A stretch of DNA of 64,000 nucleotides, from positions 1-64,000 of the forward strand of contig NZ_VUNQ01000005.1 in NCBI RefSeq assembly GCF_009695605.1. The letters run 5' to 3'. The translations under genes and the position numbers were made by a program. Position 1 is the stretch's first letter. Each line of letters opens with the position of its first letter. The notes below the pieces were generated by a model that was not told where the DNA came from, did not search any database, and saw only the letters and a program-made list of their open reading frames with translations. Positions 1-8,491 of this stretch are shown here, in pieces. This DNA comes from Tissierella pigra. Its GTDB lineage: Bacteria; Bacillota; Clostridia; Tissierellales; Tissierellaceae.

Positions 1-1097
1 TAAATATATCCAAATATATTTTATTATCATTAATTGTCCTAGTAATAGGAAGTTCATTATTTATAATCAATGGAAATATCAATACTATGAAAGATATATA
101 CTTAAATTCAAATGTATTTAAATATGACATATATGCAAATGCAAAGGCTAAAGTTGTCACAGATATAATAGAAGGTGCTGAATCTACAGGGGTTTTGACT
201 GTAAACAGAGAAAGTCTATTAGCTCATATTTATTCAGAAAATAATGGAGAAGATTTAATTGTTAAATCAATGGTAGTCAATGCAGCTGTTTTTTATGGAG
301 AAGTGGATAAGTTTTTTAATGAGCCTAAAATTGGGACCTTATCAAGATTAGTCGATACATGGGGAGACTATGTTGAAAAATACTCATATTATGAGGAACC
401 ATCAGAAGAACTAAACGATGAAAAATTTGGATTTGATATGATAGTTTCTAATTCTGTAGCAAAAAAATTAAACCTTGATACCAATTCCTATTGTCAGCTT
501 ATACCTGAGGAACTAAATTCAAATATAAAAGCAGTATATCCAATTTCTGGTATAACAAATATATTTTCAAATGATATGAATACTGTATATTTGTTACCAA
601 GAGAAGAACGGTTTGAAAAGGTAAAAAATCACTTATCATTTTTTAGAAGGGGTATAGATTCTGAAGGTTTTTATAATATTATGATGGTATTTGATAACGA
701 AGAAAAAAAGATGGAAACAATAGAAAAACTTGAGGAATATAAGGAAACTGGAGATGTTGCTTATTTTAGTGTTAATAATGGAAAAATGAGACTAAATGAT
801 TTAGGAGAATTAAGTACAATGGTATCTAAAATAATGATGAGAACAACATTATTATGTTACTTAATATTGTTACTCATAATCTATGGTGCTAAAAAATCAG
901 ATGATGAATTGACTCAAAGGAATAATATAAAAGCTTATTACAATATGGGAGCAGATAGTGCAGATATGAAGAAGGCTTTTAGTTATTTAAATATATCTAC
1001 CCTTGCCATAGGAACTGTTTTAGGTCTTGTGATATATCTAATGTTATCATCAACTTTATCAGACTATATGTATGAAATAATGGAAGTCATAAAATAG
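1..1097 (+). CDS. FtsX-like ABC transporter permease, 5'-truncated by window edge
   Basis: The reading frame is open from base 3, upstream of the first internal ATG at 87, so the gene starts outside the window. The part before the ATG encodes a hydrophobic helix (ILLSLIVLVIGSSLFII). A large extracytoplasmic region of about 220 residues follows, then a membrane segment (TTLLCYLILLLIIYG), a polar loop with an NMGA motif, and a second membrane segment (LAIGTVLGLVIYLML). This resembles MacB/FtsX-type exporters. FtsX proteins usually have three C-terminal helices, but the protein stops about 15 residues after the second, so the last helix appears to be missing. An ATPase stump follows directly. 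Family assignment is inference from topology. Confidence 0.7.
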   Translation, partial: NISKYILLSLIVLVIGSSLFIINGNINTMKDIYLNSNVFKYDIYANAKAKVVTDIIEGAESTGVLTVNRESLLAHIYSENNGEDLIVKSMVVNAAVFYGEVDKFFNEPKIGTLSRLVDTWGDYVEKYSYYEEPSEELNDEKFGFDMIVSNSVAKKLNLDTNSYCQLIPEELNSNIKAVYPISGITNIFSNDMNTVYLLPREERFEKVKNHLSFFRRGIDSEGFYNIMMVFDNEEKKMETIEKLEEYKETGDVAYFSVNNGKMRLNDLGELSTMVSKIMMRTTLLCYLILLLIIYGAKKSDDELTQRNNIKAYYNMGADSADMKKAFSYLNISTLAIGTVLGLVIYLMLSSTLSDYMYEIMEVIK

Positions 1098-1108
1098 GAG
1101 GAAGAAGT

Positions 1109-1225
1109 ATGTATAATATAAGGATTGATAAACAGCAATACGATGATTTAGTGGTTTTAGAGAATATGACATCAAAAATAGAGCAAGGTGATTTTATAGT
1201 AATTATGGGGGAAATAGGTAAGTAG
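1109..1225 (+). pseudogene. Truncated ABC transporter ATP-binding protein (stump ending at Walker A)
   Basis: An ATG with an AGGAGGAAG ribosome site opens a 38-codon frame. Its product reads like the start of a LolD/MacB-type ATPase (YDDLVVLENMTSKIEQGDFI, then VIMGEIGK) and stops at TAG exactly where Walker A should continue as SGSGKST. No other frame downstream restores the P-loop, so a deletion is likelier than a single frameshift. It follows the FtsX-like permease in the position of the partner ATPase, which suggests a decaying transporter. The 145 bases to the next gene contain no ATPase remnant that I can recognise. Confidence 0.6.
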
Positions 1226-1370
1226 AAAACCCTAAAATTCAAAAAATGCCAGTACAATACAAATTTAAAATAAGAATACTTAGCCCTTGCCAAGCACGAA
1301 AACAGATTTTATGAATAAAATATAGTATTAAGGCAATAATCCTAATGGAAATAAATTAAGGGGTGAGCTT

Positions 1371-1562
1371 ATGTATTGTATAATATGTGGCAATGAAAAA
1401 ACAGGGATGAAACTACTTAGTCAAACTGTATGTAAAGATTGTATAGATGAAATGAGAAATATATCTGTATTTGATGAAAGATATGATTTTTATAAGAACT
1501 TCATTAGAATATTGTTAGGATATTACATATCTGAAAAACATCAATTGAACCCTGTAAATTAA
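1371..1562 (+). CDS. gin: Anti-sigma-G factor Gin (CsfB)
   Basis: This 63-residue protein has the Gin zinc-binding pattern: CIIC near the N-terminus (residues 3-6) and CKDC (residues 21-24). In Bacillus, Gin binds and inhibits sigma-G so that late forespore genes are not expressed too early. Its place before an Orn/Lys/Arg decarboxylase, tmk and a DarA gene matches csfB-yaaO-tmk-yaaQ in Bacillus subtilis, which strengthens the call. The ribosome site is AAGGGGTGAG before ATG 1371. A terminator hairpin overlaps the stop codon, so it is probably a single-gene unit. Confidence 0.88.
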   Translation: MYCIICGNEKTGMKLLSQTVCKDCIDEMRNISVFDERYDFYKNFIRILLGYYISEKHQLNPVN

Positions 1563-1577
1563 TACAGGGTTTTTTTA
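1548..1577 (+). terminator. Intrinsic terminator after gin
   Basis: The arms AACCCTGTA and TACAGGGTT flank a short loop and are followed by a T-run. The 5' arm lies within the last gin codons. Confidence 0.85.
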
Positions 1578-1651
1578 AAATTATAGTTTATATATCTTAA
1601 AAAGTGATATATAATAGTTAAGAAAATTTATTTTGATTAGGAGGATGATGT

Positions 1652-3073
1652 TTGGGAATGAAAACTCCCGTATTTGACGCACTAAAAAAATTGATGGAAG
1701 AGGATAGTGTATTTTTCCATATGCCAGGGCATAAAGGAAAAAATTCACTGATTAATTGGGGAGAATATATACCTAAAATAGATACAACCGAGACCTATGG
1801 AATGGACAATCTTCTTGACCCAAGGGGAATTATCCAAGAAAGTGAAGAGTTAGCAGCCAAGTTATTTGGAGCAAAATCTACTCACTATGGAGTAAATGGT
1901 TCTACTGGAAGTATTTATATAGCCTTGGCTACTATAACGAAGCCGGGAAATAAAATATTAGTGCAAAGGAATTGTCACAAGGCAGTATATAATGCCATGA
2001 TTTTAAATAGACTAAATCCAATTTATATGTATCCAAATTATAATGAAGAATATCATGTAATGACAGGTATAGACCCAAAGGAAATAGATGAGATTTTGAC
2101 TGATGATAAGGAAATAAAAGTAGTAGTCTTAACTTATCCAAACTATTATGGAGTATGCTCAGACCTAGAAGAAATAGCAAATGTGGTCCATAAACATAAT
2201 AGAATATTAATGGTAGATGAGGCCCATGGACCTCATATGACATTCTCAAATAGGCTTCCTAAATCGGCATTAGAGTGTGGTGCAGATATAGTAATTCATA
2301 GTACTCACAAGACTTTACCAAGTTTTACACAGACTTCGATGATTCATATAGGGTCAGATAGGGTAGATTTAAATAAACTTAAAGATAGATTCCAACTATA
2401 TACTACTACTTCCCCATCCTATTTATTTACTGCCTCTAATGAAATAGCAGTAGCATATATGGATACAGAAGAAGCTAAGAAGAAATTAGAGTGGAACATA
2501 GATAAATGTGAAGAAACCATAAAAAGGCTCAATGCAATAGACAGAGTTTTTGTATTTACAGGAGATGAAAGCGATAAAACCATCTTTGCAAAAGATAATA
2601 CAAAGATACTATTTAGAATAGAAGGAATGAAAGGTGCAAAAGTAAAGAAGCAATTATATGAAAAGTATAATATAAGACTTGAAATGACTGATTATTATTA
2701 TGCTTTAGCTCTTACATCTCTAATGAATGAAGATGAGGACTATGAAAAGTTAATATCTGCTGTAGAAGATTTAGCAAAAAGTGCTCCTTTAGAGGATATA
2801 TATCCAGTTAGTATCAATATGCCAGAACCTAAAATAGTAAAACCTATATATGAGGCTTATCATGGAGAAAAGAAACAAAGGGAATTAAAAGATAGTATAG
2901 GAAGGATTTCTGCTACATCTATTATTCCATATCCTCCAGGAGTACCTTTAATAGTTCCAGGAGAAGAAATAACTAGGGAACTATACGACCAAATCACTTT
3001 CTTGATGGAAAACGGTATAGAAATAGTGGGACTTATGGGGTATAATAAAGATAGACTAGTAGTTGTTGAATAA
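1652..3073 (+). CDS. Orn/Lys/Arg decarboxylase family PLP enzyme
   Basis: This 473-residue fold-type I PLP enzyme belongs to the short Orn/Lys/Arg decarboxylase group (B. subtilis SpeA/YaaO type). The opening FFHMPGHKG motif, the substrate region GVNGSTGSIY, the PLP aspartate in VDEAHGPH, and the Schiff-base lysine in HSTHKTLPSFTQ are all visible. The C-terminal domain carries YPPGVPLIVPGE. Members decarboxylate arginine, lysine or ornithine to polyamine precursors; the substrate cannot be read from sequence. TTG 1652, seven bases after GGAGG, is the probable start, with ATG 1658 as an alternative. It sits in the conserved gin-decarboxylase-tmk order. Confidence 0.88.
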   Translation: MGMKTPVFDALKKLMEEDSVFFHMPGHKGKNSLINWGEYIPKIDTTETYGMDNLLDPRGIIQESEELAAKLFGAKSTHYGVNGSTGSIYIALATITKPGNKILVQRNCHKAVYNAMILNRLNPIYMYPNYNEEYHVMTGIDPKEIDEILTDDKEIKVVVLTYPNYYGVCSDLEEIANVVHKHNRILMVDEAHGPHMTFSNRLPKSALECGADIVIHSTHKTLPSFTQTSMIHIGSDRVDLNKLKDRFQLYTTTSPSYLFTASNEIAVAYMDTEEAKKKLEWNIDKCEETIKRLNAIDRVFVFTGDESDKTIFAKDNTKILFRIEGMKGAKVKKQLYEKYNIRLEMTDYYYALALTSLMNEDEDYEKLISAVEDLAKSAPLEDIYPVSINMPEPKIVKPIYEAYHGEKKQRELKDSIGRISATSIIPYPPGVPLIVPGEEITRELYDQITFLMENGIEIVGLMGYNKDRLVVVE

Positions 3074-3099
3074 AATGGAATAATTAGGAGAGATAATAG

Positions 3100-3732
3100 G
3101 TGAAGGGACTTTTTATAACCTTAGAGGGACCAGATGGTTCAGGTAAATCTACAATAATAAAATTAATAAGTGATTACCTTAGGAATAAAGGAATAGATTT
3201 TATAGTAACAAGGGAACCAGGTGGGACTCAAATAGGAGAAGAGATTCGTCATATTGTCTTAGATGAGAAAAATATCAATATGGGCAGAGAAACAGAGGCT
3301 TTGTTATATGCAGCCTCAAGGGCTCAGCATATTCATGAAAAAATAAGACCTTCTTTGGAAGAAGGAAAGCTTGTGATTTGCGATAGATTCTTATTATCTA
3401 GTTTAGCTTATCAGGGAGTAGGAAGAGGTTTAGGTATAAAAGAAGTAAAGGCTATTAATGATTTTGGGATTAAAGGATTAAATCCAGATTTAATCCTATT
3501 TTTCCATATAGACCCAGAGGTGACTTTAAGTAGAAAATTTCTTGAAGATTCTCCTGATAGACTGGAACGGGAAGGCAATGAATTTCACAAAAAAGTCTAT
3601 GAAGGTTATATGGAACTTTTAAAATTATATCCTGAAAATATTAAAATAATAGATGCAACTAAAACTATTGAAGAAGTATTGGAGGAAAGTATTCAAAAAA
3701 TAGAAGAATTGTTAACTAAAAAAGGGGAGTGA
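3100..3732 (+). CDS. tmk: Thymidylate kinase
   Basis: Thymidylate kinase phosphorylates dTMP to dTDP for DNA synthesis. The 210-residue length is normal. The P-loop reads GPDGSGKST, followed by TREPGGTQIGEEIR (dTMP-binding/DRX-type region) and the catalytic DRF motif in VICDRFLLSSLAYQG. It starts with GTG at 3100 behind AGGAGAG. It lies between the decarboxylase and the DarA genes and ends four bases before darA, so it is probably cotranscribed with darA-darA2-holB-ricT. Confidence 0.96.
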   Translation: MKGLFITLEGPDGSGKSTIIKLISDYLRNKGIDFIVTREPGGTQIGEEIRHIVLDEKNINMGRETEALLYAASRAQHIHEKIRPSLEEGKLVICDRFLLSSLAYQGVGRGLGIKEVKAINDFGIKGLNPDLILFFHIDPEVTLSRKFLEDSPDRLEREGNEFHKKVYEGYMELLKLYPENIKIIDATKTIEEVLEESIQKIEELLTKKGE

Positions 3733-3736
3733 TAAT

Positions 3737-4063
3737 ATGAAACTAATAATATGTATAGTTCAAGATCAAGATGCAGGAGCTTTAATTGATGATTTGACAG
3801 AACAAGAATACAGAGTTACTAAATTATCATCTACAGGTGGTTTTTTAAAGTCAGGTAATACAACTCTTTTAGTAGGAGTAGAAGATGAAGATGTTCCTCC
3901 TGTACTAAAGATAGTAGAGGATAACTGCAAGACTAGGGAACTTACTACATCACTTCTTACAGTAGCTATGCCAGGAGACACCTATATACCATATCCAATA
4001 GATGTAAAGGTTGGTGGAGCAACCGTATTTATTCTTGACATAGAAAGACATATTAAAATTTAG
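3737..4063 (+). CDS. darA: Cyclic-di-AMP receptor DarA/PstA (YaaQ), canonical copy
   Basis: This 108-residue PII-like protein matches the c-di-AMP receptor family DarA/PstA. The signature TKLSSTGGFLKSGNTT (residues ~32-47) and the loop segment PGDTYIPYPIDVKVGGATVF-like region near residue 80-100 match the family. These trimers bind c-di-AMP and reshape their loops; the target is unknown. Its position between tmk and holB is the standard yaaQ position. A second, shorter paralog follows after two bases. Confidence 0.92.
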   Translation: MKLIICIVQDQDAGALIDDLTEQEYRVTKLSSTGGFLKSGNTTLLVGVEDEDVPPVLKIVEDNCKTRELTTSLLTVAMPGDTYIPYPIDVKVGGATVFILDIERHIKI

Positions 4064-4074
4064 GGGTGAGGAAA

Positions 4075-4359
4075 ATGAAACTTATTATTGCTATAGTACA
4101 AGATGATTATATTACAAAAGTTGTAAAGGCTCTAATGGATAATAAAATAAGAGCTACAAAACTTTCCTCAACTGGTGGTTTTCTTAAATCAGGAAACACA
4201 ACACTTTTCATTGGGGTAGAAGATAATGAAGTAGAAGATGTTATAGATTTAATCAAGAAAGAATGTGCAACAAAGAAAATTAAGGACGGTAACACGGAAA
4301 TAACCCTTGGGGGAGCTAATCTATTTGTAATGGACATAGACAAATATATGAAGATATAA
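4075..4359 (+). CDS. Second, shortened DarA/PstA-type PII-like protein
   Basis: This tandem paralog keeps the signature KLSSTGGFLKSGNTT and the C-terminal LGGANLFVMDI strand. The loop between the last helix and that strand is much shorter than in the upstream copy and lacks the PGD..YIPYP segment. ATG 4075 behind GGGGTGAGG is preferred over GTG 4066, giving 94 residues. The ligand-contacting N-terminal signature suggests it may still bind c-di-AMP, while the shortened loop suggests a different partner. It could also form mixed trimers with the first copy. Function beyond the family is inference. Confidence 0.82.
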   Translation: MKLIIAIVQDDYITKVVKALMDNKIRATKLSSTGGFLKSGNTTLFIGVEDNEVEDVIDLIKKECATKKIKDGNTEITLGGANLFVMDIDKYMKI

Positions 4360-4372
4360 GTTGGGGTATAAT

Positions 4373-5341
4373 ATGGATTTTAATGAAATAATAGGTCATG
4401 AAAAACAAATAGAAGCTTTACAAAAATCAATTGAAAATAAAACTGTAAGTCATTGTTATTTATTTGAAGGAGAAAAAGGCTTAGGGAAAAAGAATGTTGC
4501 CCTAGCCTTTTCTAAATCCCTTTTATGTAAAGATGAAATAGATAAACCTTGCAACAAATGTAGTTCTTGTATAAAATTTGATACAATGAATCATCCAGAC
4601 TTTAAAATATTATCTCCAGACAAAGGAATTATAAGAAAGGAAAATATAGATAAACTCATATCTTCCATGTCTAGCGCTCCCTTTGAAAGCAAAAGAAAAG
4701 TTATTATAATCGAAGATTGTCATATGATGAAACTAGAAACCCAAAATGCTCTATTGAAAACTTTGGAAGAGCCTCCAGAGTATATTAATATTATTCTAAT
4801 CACAAGTAGTACAAGTAAACTTATACCTACAATATTATCAAGATGTCAAATATTTAGGTTTTATCCATTAGAAATACATAAGATAAAGGATTTATTAATA
4901 AAAGATTATGAAATAGACGAAGATAAAGCAAATTTTATTGCAAGTTTTACAAATGGGTCTTTAGAACGTTCGCGAGAATTAGTAGATTCGGAAGAATTCT
5001 TTCAGAGGAGAGAAGAGATTATAAAACTTATTGACAATTTGTTAAAGGGGGATAAAATAAAGGCACTTACCTCCATAGACTTATTTAATGAAGATAAACA
5101 AAATATTGAAGAAATTTTAGACATTTTTCTCTATTGGTTTAGAGATTTAGCTATTTATAAGGAAATAGGTGATATATCTTTATTGGTAAATAAAGATAAA
5201 GTCGAAATATTGTCTAAAGAAACCTATATAGATTTACATAGAATTAATGATATAATATATAGGATAGAAGATACTAAAATGAACATAAAAAGAAATGTTA
5301 ATTTTAATTTATCTATAGAAACTATGCTTCTTAGTATATAG
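4373..5341 (+). CDS. holB: DNA polymerase III subunit delta'
   Basis: Delta' is part of the clamp-loader complex that places the beta clamp on DNA. The protein begins with the AAA+ box II-type sequence FNEIIGHEKQIEAL, a P-loop-like GEKGLGKKN, and a four-cysteine zinc module (C-x7-C-x2-C-x2-C around residues 57-71). ALLKTLEEPPEYINIILIT and the sensor/arginine-finger element LSRCQIFRF follow. ATG 4373 is preferred to the upstream TTG 4361, because the GGGG stretch at 4363-4366 serves as its ribosome site. It follows the DarA pair, as in Bacillus. Confidence 0.93.
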   Translation: MDFNEIIGHEKQIEALQKSIENKTVSHCYLFEGEKGLGKKNVALAFSKSLLCKDEIDKPCNKCSSCIKFDTMNHPDFKILSPDKGIIRKENIDKLISSMSSAPFESKRKVIIIEDCHMMKLETQNALLKTLEEPPEYINIILITSSTSKLIPTILSRCQIFRFYPLEIHKIKDLLIKDYEIDEDKANFIASFTNGSLERSRELVDSEEFFQRREEIIKLIDNLLKGDKIKALTSIDLFNEDKQNIEEILDIFLYWFRDLAIYKEIGDISLLVNKDKVEILSKETYIDLHRINDIIYRIEDTKMNIKRNVNFNLSIETMLLSI

Positions 5342-5355
5342 GAGGAATTATAAAT

Positions 5356-6252
5356 ATGGTAAAGGTAGTAGGAGTAAGGTTTAAGAAGGCGGGGAAGATT
5401 TATTATTTTGACCCTGATGATATAGATGTAAGATTTAATGATTTTGTAGTGGTAGAAACAGCCAGAGGAATAGAGTTCGGACATGTAGTAACAGGACCAA
5501 AGGAGATTACAGAGGAAGAAATAGTAGCACCCTTAAAAAAGGTCATAAGAGTAGCTTTAGATGAGGATTTTGACACCCATAGGGAAAATAAGAGAAAGGC
5601 AAAGGAAGCCTTAATCATATGTCAGCAAAAAGTAGAAGAACACAAATTATCTATGAAACTAGTAGATGTAGAATATACTTTTGATAATAACAAAGTTATA
5701 TTTTATTTTACGGCAGACGGCAGAGTAGACTTTAGGGAACTTGTAAAGGATTTAGCAGCTATATTTAGGACTAGAATAGAACTTAGACAAATAGGAGTAA
5801 GAGATGAGGCCAAAATGATAGGTGGTATAGGACCTTGCGGGAAGGTGCTATGTTGTGGACAATTCTTAGGAGAGTTTGAACCAGTATCTATAAAAATGGC
5901 TAAAGAACAAAGCCTATCTTTAAATCCAACTAAGATTTCGGGACTTTGTGGTAGACTTATGTGTTGTTTAAAATATGAGCATAATGTGTATGAAGAACTT
6001 TTACAAAAGATGCCTCATGTTGGAGATATAATAATTACCCCTGAAGGGAAGGGAACAGTAGTAGAGACATATACACTACTTGAAAAGGTAAAAGCAAAAG
6101 TAAAACTAAAGGATAATACAGAAGATCTTCTTTATTTTTTAGTGAAGGATATTAAAAATACTGGTGAGGTAGATCCAGCATATATAAGGGAAAGAGAAGA
6201 AGTCATAGAATTGGCAGATGAGGATATAGACATAAGAAAGTTGGAAGATTAA
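5356..6252 (+). CDS. ricT: PSP1-domain protein RicT (YaaT)
   Basis: This 298-residue protein contains a PSP1 C-terminal domain with the cysteine-rich core GPCGKVLCCGQFLGEF and SGLCGRLMCCLKYEH (roughly residues 155-220). In Bacillus, RicT/YaaT works with RicA and RicF in an Fe-S-bearing complex that affects RNase Y-dependent mRNA maturation and sporulation/competence; the partners are not in this window. It follows holB by 14 bases with a strong AGGAGG. A short C-terminal acidic tail ends the protein. Position and motifs both match the family. Confidence 0.92.
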   Translation: MVKVVGVRFKKAGKIYYFDPDDIDVRFNDFVVVETARGIEFGHVVTGPKEITEEEIVAPLKKVIRVALDEDFDTHRENKRKAKEALIICQQKVEEHKLSMKLVDVEYTFDNNKVIFYFTADGRVDFRELVKDLAAIFRTRIELRQIGVRDEAKMIGGIGPCGKVLCCGQFLGEFEPVSIKMAKEQSLSLNPTKISGLCGRLMCCLKYEHNVYEELLQKMPHVGDIIITPEGKGTVVETYTLLEKVKAKVKLKDNTEDLLYFLVKDIKNTGEVDPAYIREREEVIELADEDIDIRKLED

Positions 6253-6348
6253 GTAAATAATAAATAATTTTAAAATCTCTTTTATTCTTAGTTAAAATCT
6301 GTTAAAATGGAAGCGTAGATAAACATAAGCCAAAAGGGGGTGAATCAA

Positions 6349-6516
6349 TTGTCATATAGAATTCACGATGATTGTATTGCATGTGGAGCTTGTCAACCAG
6401 AATGTCCAGTTGACGCTATATCAGCGGGCGATATATATGTAATAGACCCAGAAAAATGTATTGATTGTGGTGCTTGTGCTAACGTTTGTCCAGTAGATGC
6501 GCCAAAACCAGAATAG
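6349..6516 (+). CDS. 2[4Fe-4S] clostridial-type ferredoxin
   Basis: This 55-residue low-potential electron carrier has two cluster motifs, CIACGACQPECP and CIDCGACANVCP, spaced as in clostridial ferredoxins. The product starts at TTG 6349 (MSYRIHDD...), six bases after the ribosome site GGGGGTGA; an in-frame GTG at 6340 overlaps that site and is less likely. It has its own leader region and terminator, so it is probably an abundant monocistronic transcript. Likely partners include pyruvate- and 2-oxoacid:ferredoxin oxidoreductases such as the one at 43-45 kb. Confidence 0.93.
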   Translation: MSYRIHDDCIACGACQPECPVDAISAGDIYVIDPEKCIDCGACANVCPVDAPKPE

Positions 6517-6523
6517 TACTTAT

Positions 6524-6553
6524 TAAAAAAAGACCCTTAAGGGTCTTTTTTAA
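6524..6553 (+). terminator. Intrinsic terminator after ferredoxin
   Basis: Perfect hairpin AAAAAGACCC / GGGTCTTTTT with a TTAA loop and a T-run. Confidence 0.9.
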
Positions 6554-6615
6554 TAACAACCTCTTGGTACTAGTTTTAAATTGAAGTTACCCATATTATT
6601 TAAAAGGAGAAATTT

Positions 6616-7350
6616 ATGTTAAAGGAAAAGGAAAGAATAGATATAGTTCCAGGTACTAATTTTAAGATAATACAAAATAAAGAAAGATTTTCCTATGGTA
6701 CAGATGCCATATTTTTATCTAATTTTGCCAAAGGAAAGGGTATAGTAGTGGATTTAGGTACTGGAACAGGAATCATTCCCCTTAGGATATATGGAAAGGA
6801 TAAAGTGGATATAATCTATGGTGTAGAGATTCAAAATGAAGTGGCAGAAATGGCTAATAGAAGTATAGAATTAAACAAATTAGAGGAAAATATAAAGATT
6901 TTAAATATGGATTTAAAAGATTTACCAAATATATTTAGTAAGAATACAGTTGATATAGTAACATCAAATCCACCTTATATGAAATCAGGAGGAGCATTAG
7001 TAAATCATGACGAAAACTTTGCCATATCTCGCCATGAATTGGCTTGTAATTTGAGAGATATAATAGAAGTAACAGAATACTTATTGAAGCCTCTAGGAAA
7101 GTTTTATATGGTTCATAGGCCTGATAGACTGGTGGATATAATTTATCTACTTAGAGAATATAAACTAGAACCAAAGTACATAAGATTTGTTCAACCAAAG
7201 TTAAATAAAAAACCAAATTTAATATTAATAGAAGCAGTAAAAGGTGGAAAGCCAGATTTGAAATTCTATGACCCACTTATAGTATATAATGATGATGGCA
7301 GTTATACAGAAGAAATAACTACAATTTATGGAACCGAGTATCAGAAATAA
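6616..7350 (+). CDS. tRNA1(Val) (adenine-N6)-methyltransferase-like protein (YabB/TrmN6)
   Basis: This 244-residue SAM-dependent methyltransferase has the cofactor motif VDLGTGTGIIPL (residues ~45-56) and the N6-adenine catalytic motif NPPY in VTSNPPYMKSGG (around residue 118). The early FSYGTDAIFLSNF element is typical of TrmN6/YabB. E. coli TrmN6 methylates A37 of tRNA-Val; the clostridial target is inferred by family. The gene sits before rsmI exactly as yabB does in Bacillus. Confidence 0.88.
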   Translation: MLKEKERIDIVPGTNFKIIQNKERFSYGTDAIFLSNFAKGKGIVVDLGTGTGIIPLRIYGKDKVDIIYGVEIQNEVAEMANRSIELNKLEENIKILNMDLKDLPNIFSKNTVDIVTSNPPYMKSGGALVNHDENFAISRHELACNLRDIIEVTEYLLKPLGKFYMVHRPDRLVDIIYLLREYKLEPKYIRFVQPKLNKKPNLILIEAVKGGKPDLKFYDPLIVYNDDGSYTEEITTIYGTEYQK

Positions 7351-7378
7351 AAATTAGTTACTATTAACAGTGGATAAT

Positions 7379-7568
7379 AAAAATAATAAAAATCCACACT
7401 CACTGTTTCGGACACAAATAATTCTATAGCTCATTCCAGCTAAAAATCCTACAGTTTGCAAACTCGCTACGCTCAAACAGTGCAAACTGCTTAACGGATT
7501 TTCATCTTACATTCACTAAGAATTAAATTGTGTCCTGCAAATGTTCCTTTAGTATTTTTATTATTTTT
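7379..7568 (-). repeat. 190-bp near-palindromic intergenic element, copy 1
   Basis: Reverse-orientation copy of an element also present at 51436-51625 and 58982-59171. Its ends are the inverted repeats AAAAATAATAAAAAT and ATTTTTATTATTTTT. Internal arms also pair, including CAGTTTGCA with TGCAAACTG around a GAGCGTAGCGAG centre. No coding frame of note is present. It fills most of the 276-base yabB-rsmI gap. Confidence 0.85.
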
Positions 7569-7626
7569 CAAGATAGCTATGAGTAATAACAAAAATTATT
7601 GAATATGCAAAAATAAGGAGAAAAAA

Positions 7627-8460
7627 ATGGAATCAGGAAAATTATATATATGTCCTACACCTATTGGAAATTTAGAGGATATTACCTTTAGAACCATAAA
7701 TATATTACAAGAAGTTGATGTAATTGCAGCAGAAGATACAAGACATACTATAAAGTTGCTTAATCATTATGATATAAAGAAACCTCTTACCTCTTATCAT
7801 GAACATAATATAAAAGAAAAGGGTATAACTTTAATAGAGAAGTTAAAGAATGGTACAAATATAGCCTTAGTATCTGATGCAGGAATGCCTGGTATATCAG
7901 ATCCTGGAGAAGTTCTTGTAAGGCAAGCCATAGAAGAAGGAATTGAAGTAATAGTCCTTCCAGGGGCTACAGCTTCTATTACTGCATTGGTAGTATCAGG
8001 TTTATCAACTCATAAATTTACCTTTGAAGGATTTTTATCCTCTAAGAAAAACGAGAGAGTGCAGGAATTAAAAAAGATTAAAGAATATAAATACACAACT
8101 ATAATATATGAATCCCCACATAGAATATTAAATTTATTGGAAGATATGTTAAGTATCTTGGGAGAAAGAAAAGTCTCCATATCAAGAGAGCTTACAAAGA
8201 AATATGAAGAAACCTTTAGAGGGACTATAGAAGAAGCCTTAGAATATTTCAAAGCTTCCAATATTAGAGGAGAGTTTGTACTTGTTTTAGAAGGCAATAA
8301 AGAGGAAGAAGCAGAGAAAGAATTGGACATAGAGTCTATACTTAAAAAATATATAGAAGAAGGAATGACTAAGAAAGAAGCCGTGAAAAAAGTAGCCCAT
8401 GAATATGGTGTGGCAAAGAATGAAGTATATAGAATATCAGTTAAAATCAGTGAAGAGTGA
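7627..8460 (+). CDS. rsmI: 16S rRNA (cytidine-1402-2'-O)-methyltransferase
   Basis: RsmI methylates the 2'-OH of C1402 in the 16S decoding centre. The 277-residue protein shows the family start LYICPTPIGNLEDITFRT, then AAEDTRHTIKLLNHY, LVSDAGMPGISDPG, VLPGATASITALVVSGL and FEGFLSSKKNER, all characteristic of this tetrapyrrole-methylase-like family. The length is typical and the start is ATG after AAGGAG. A GTGAATAG/CTATTCAC hairpin overlaps its stop codon. It is placed as yabC is in Bacillus. Confidence 0.95.
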   Translation: MESGKLYICPTPIGNLEDITFRTINILQEVDVIAAEDTRHTIKLLNHYDIKKPLTSYHEHNIKEKGITLIEKLKNGTNIALVSDAGMPGISDPGEVLVRQAIEEGIEVIVLPGATASITALVVSGLSTHKFTFEGFLSSKKNERVQELKKIKEYKYTTIIYESPHRILNLLEDMLSILGERKVSISRELTKKYEETFRGTIEEALEYFKASNIRGEFVLVLEGNKEEEAEKELDIESILKKYIEEGMTKKEAVKKVAHEYGVAKNEVYRISVKISEE

Positions 8461-8479
8461 ATAGTTATTAGCTATTCAC
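8457..8479. repeat. GTGAATAG-family short hairpin repeat
   Basis: GTGAATAG and CTATTCAC form a perfect 8-bp stem across the rsmI stop codon. The same motif recurs in many gaps of this window (36.5, 38.1, 39.4, 58.2, 59.9 and 63.6 kb). Confidence 0.7.
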
Positions 8480-8491
8480 TAAACTACGGGG

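Noticed and set aside
1223-1225. Stop in the ABC ATPase stump as a selenocysteine or simple frameshift
   Set aside because: The codon is TAG, not TGA, and no other frame restores the Walker A motif.
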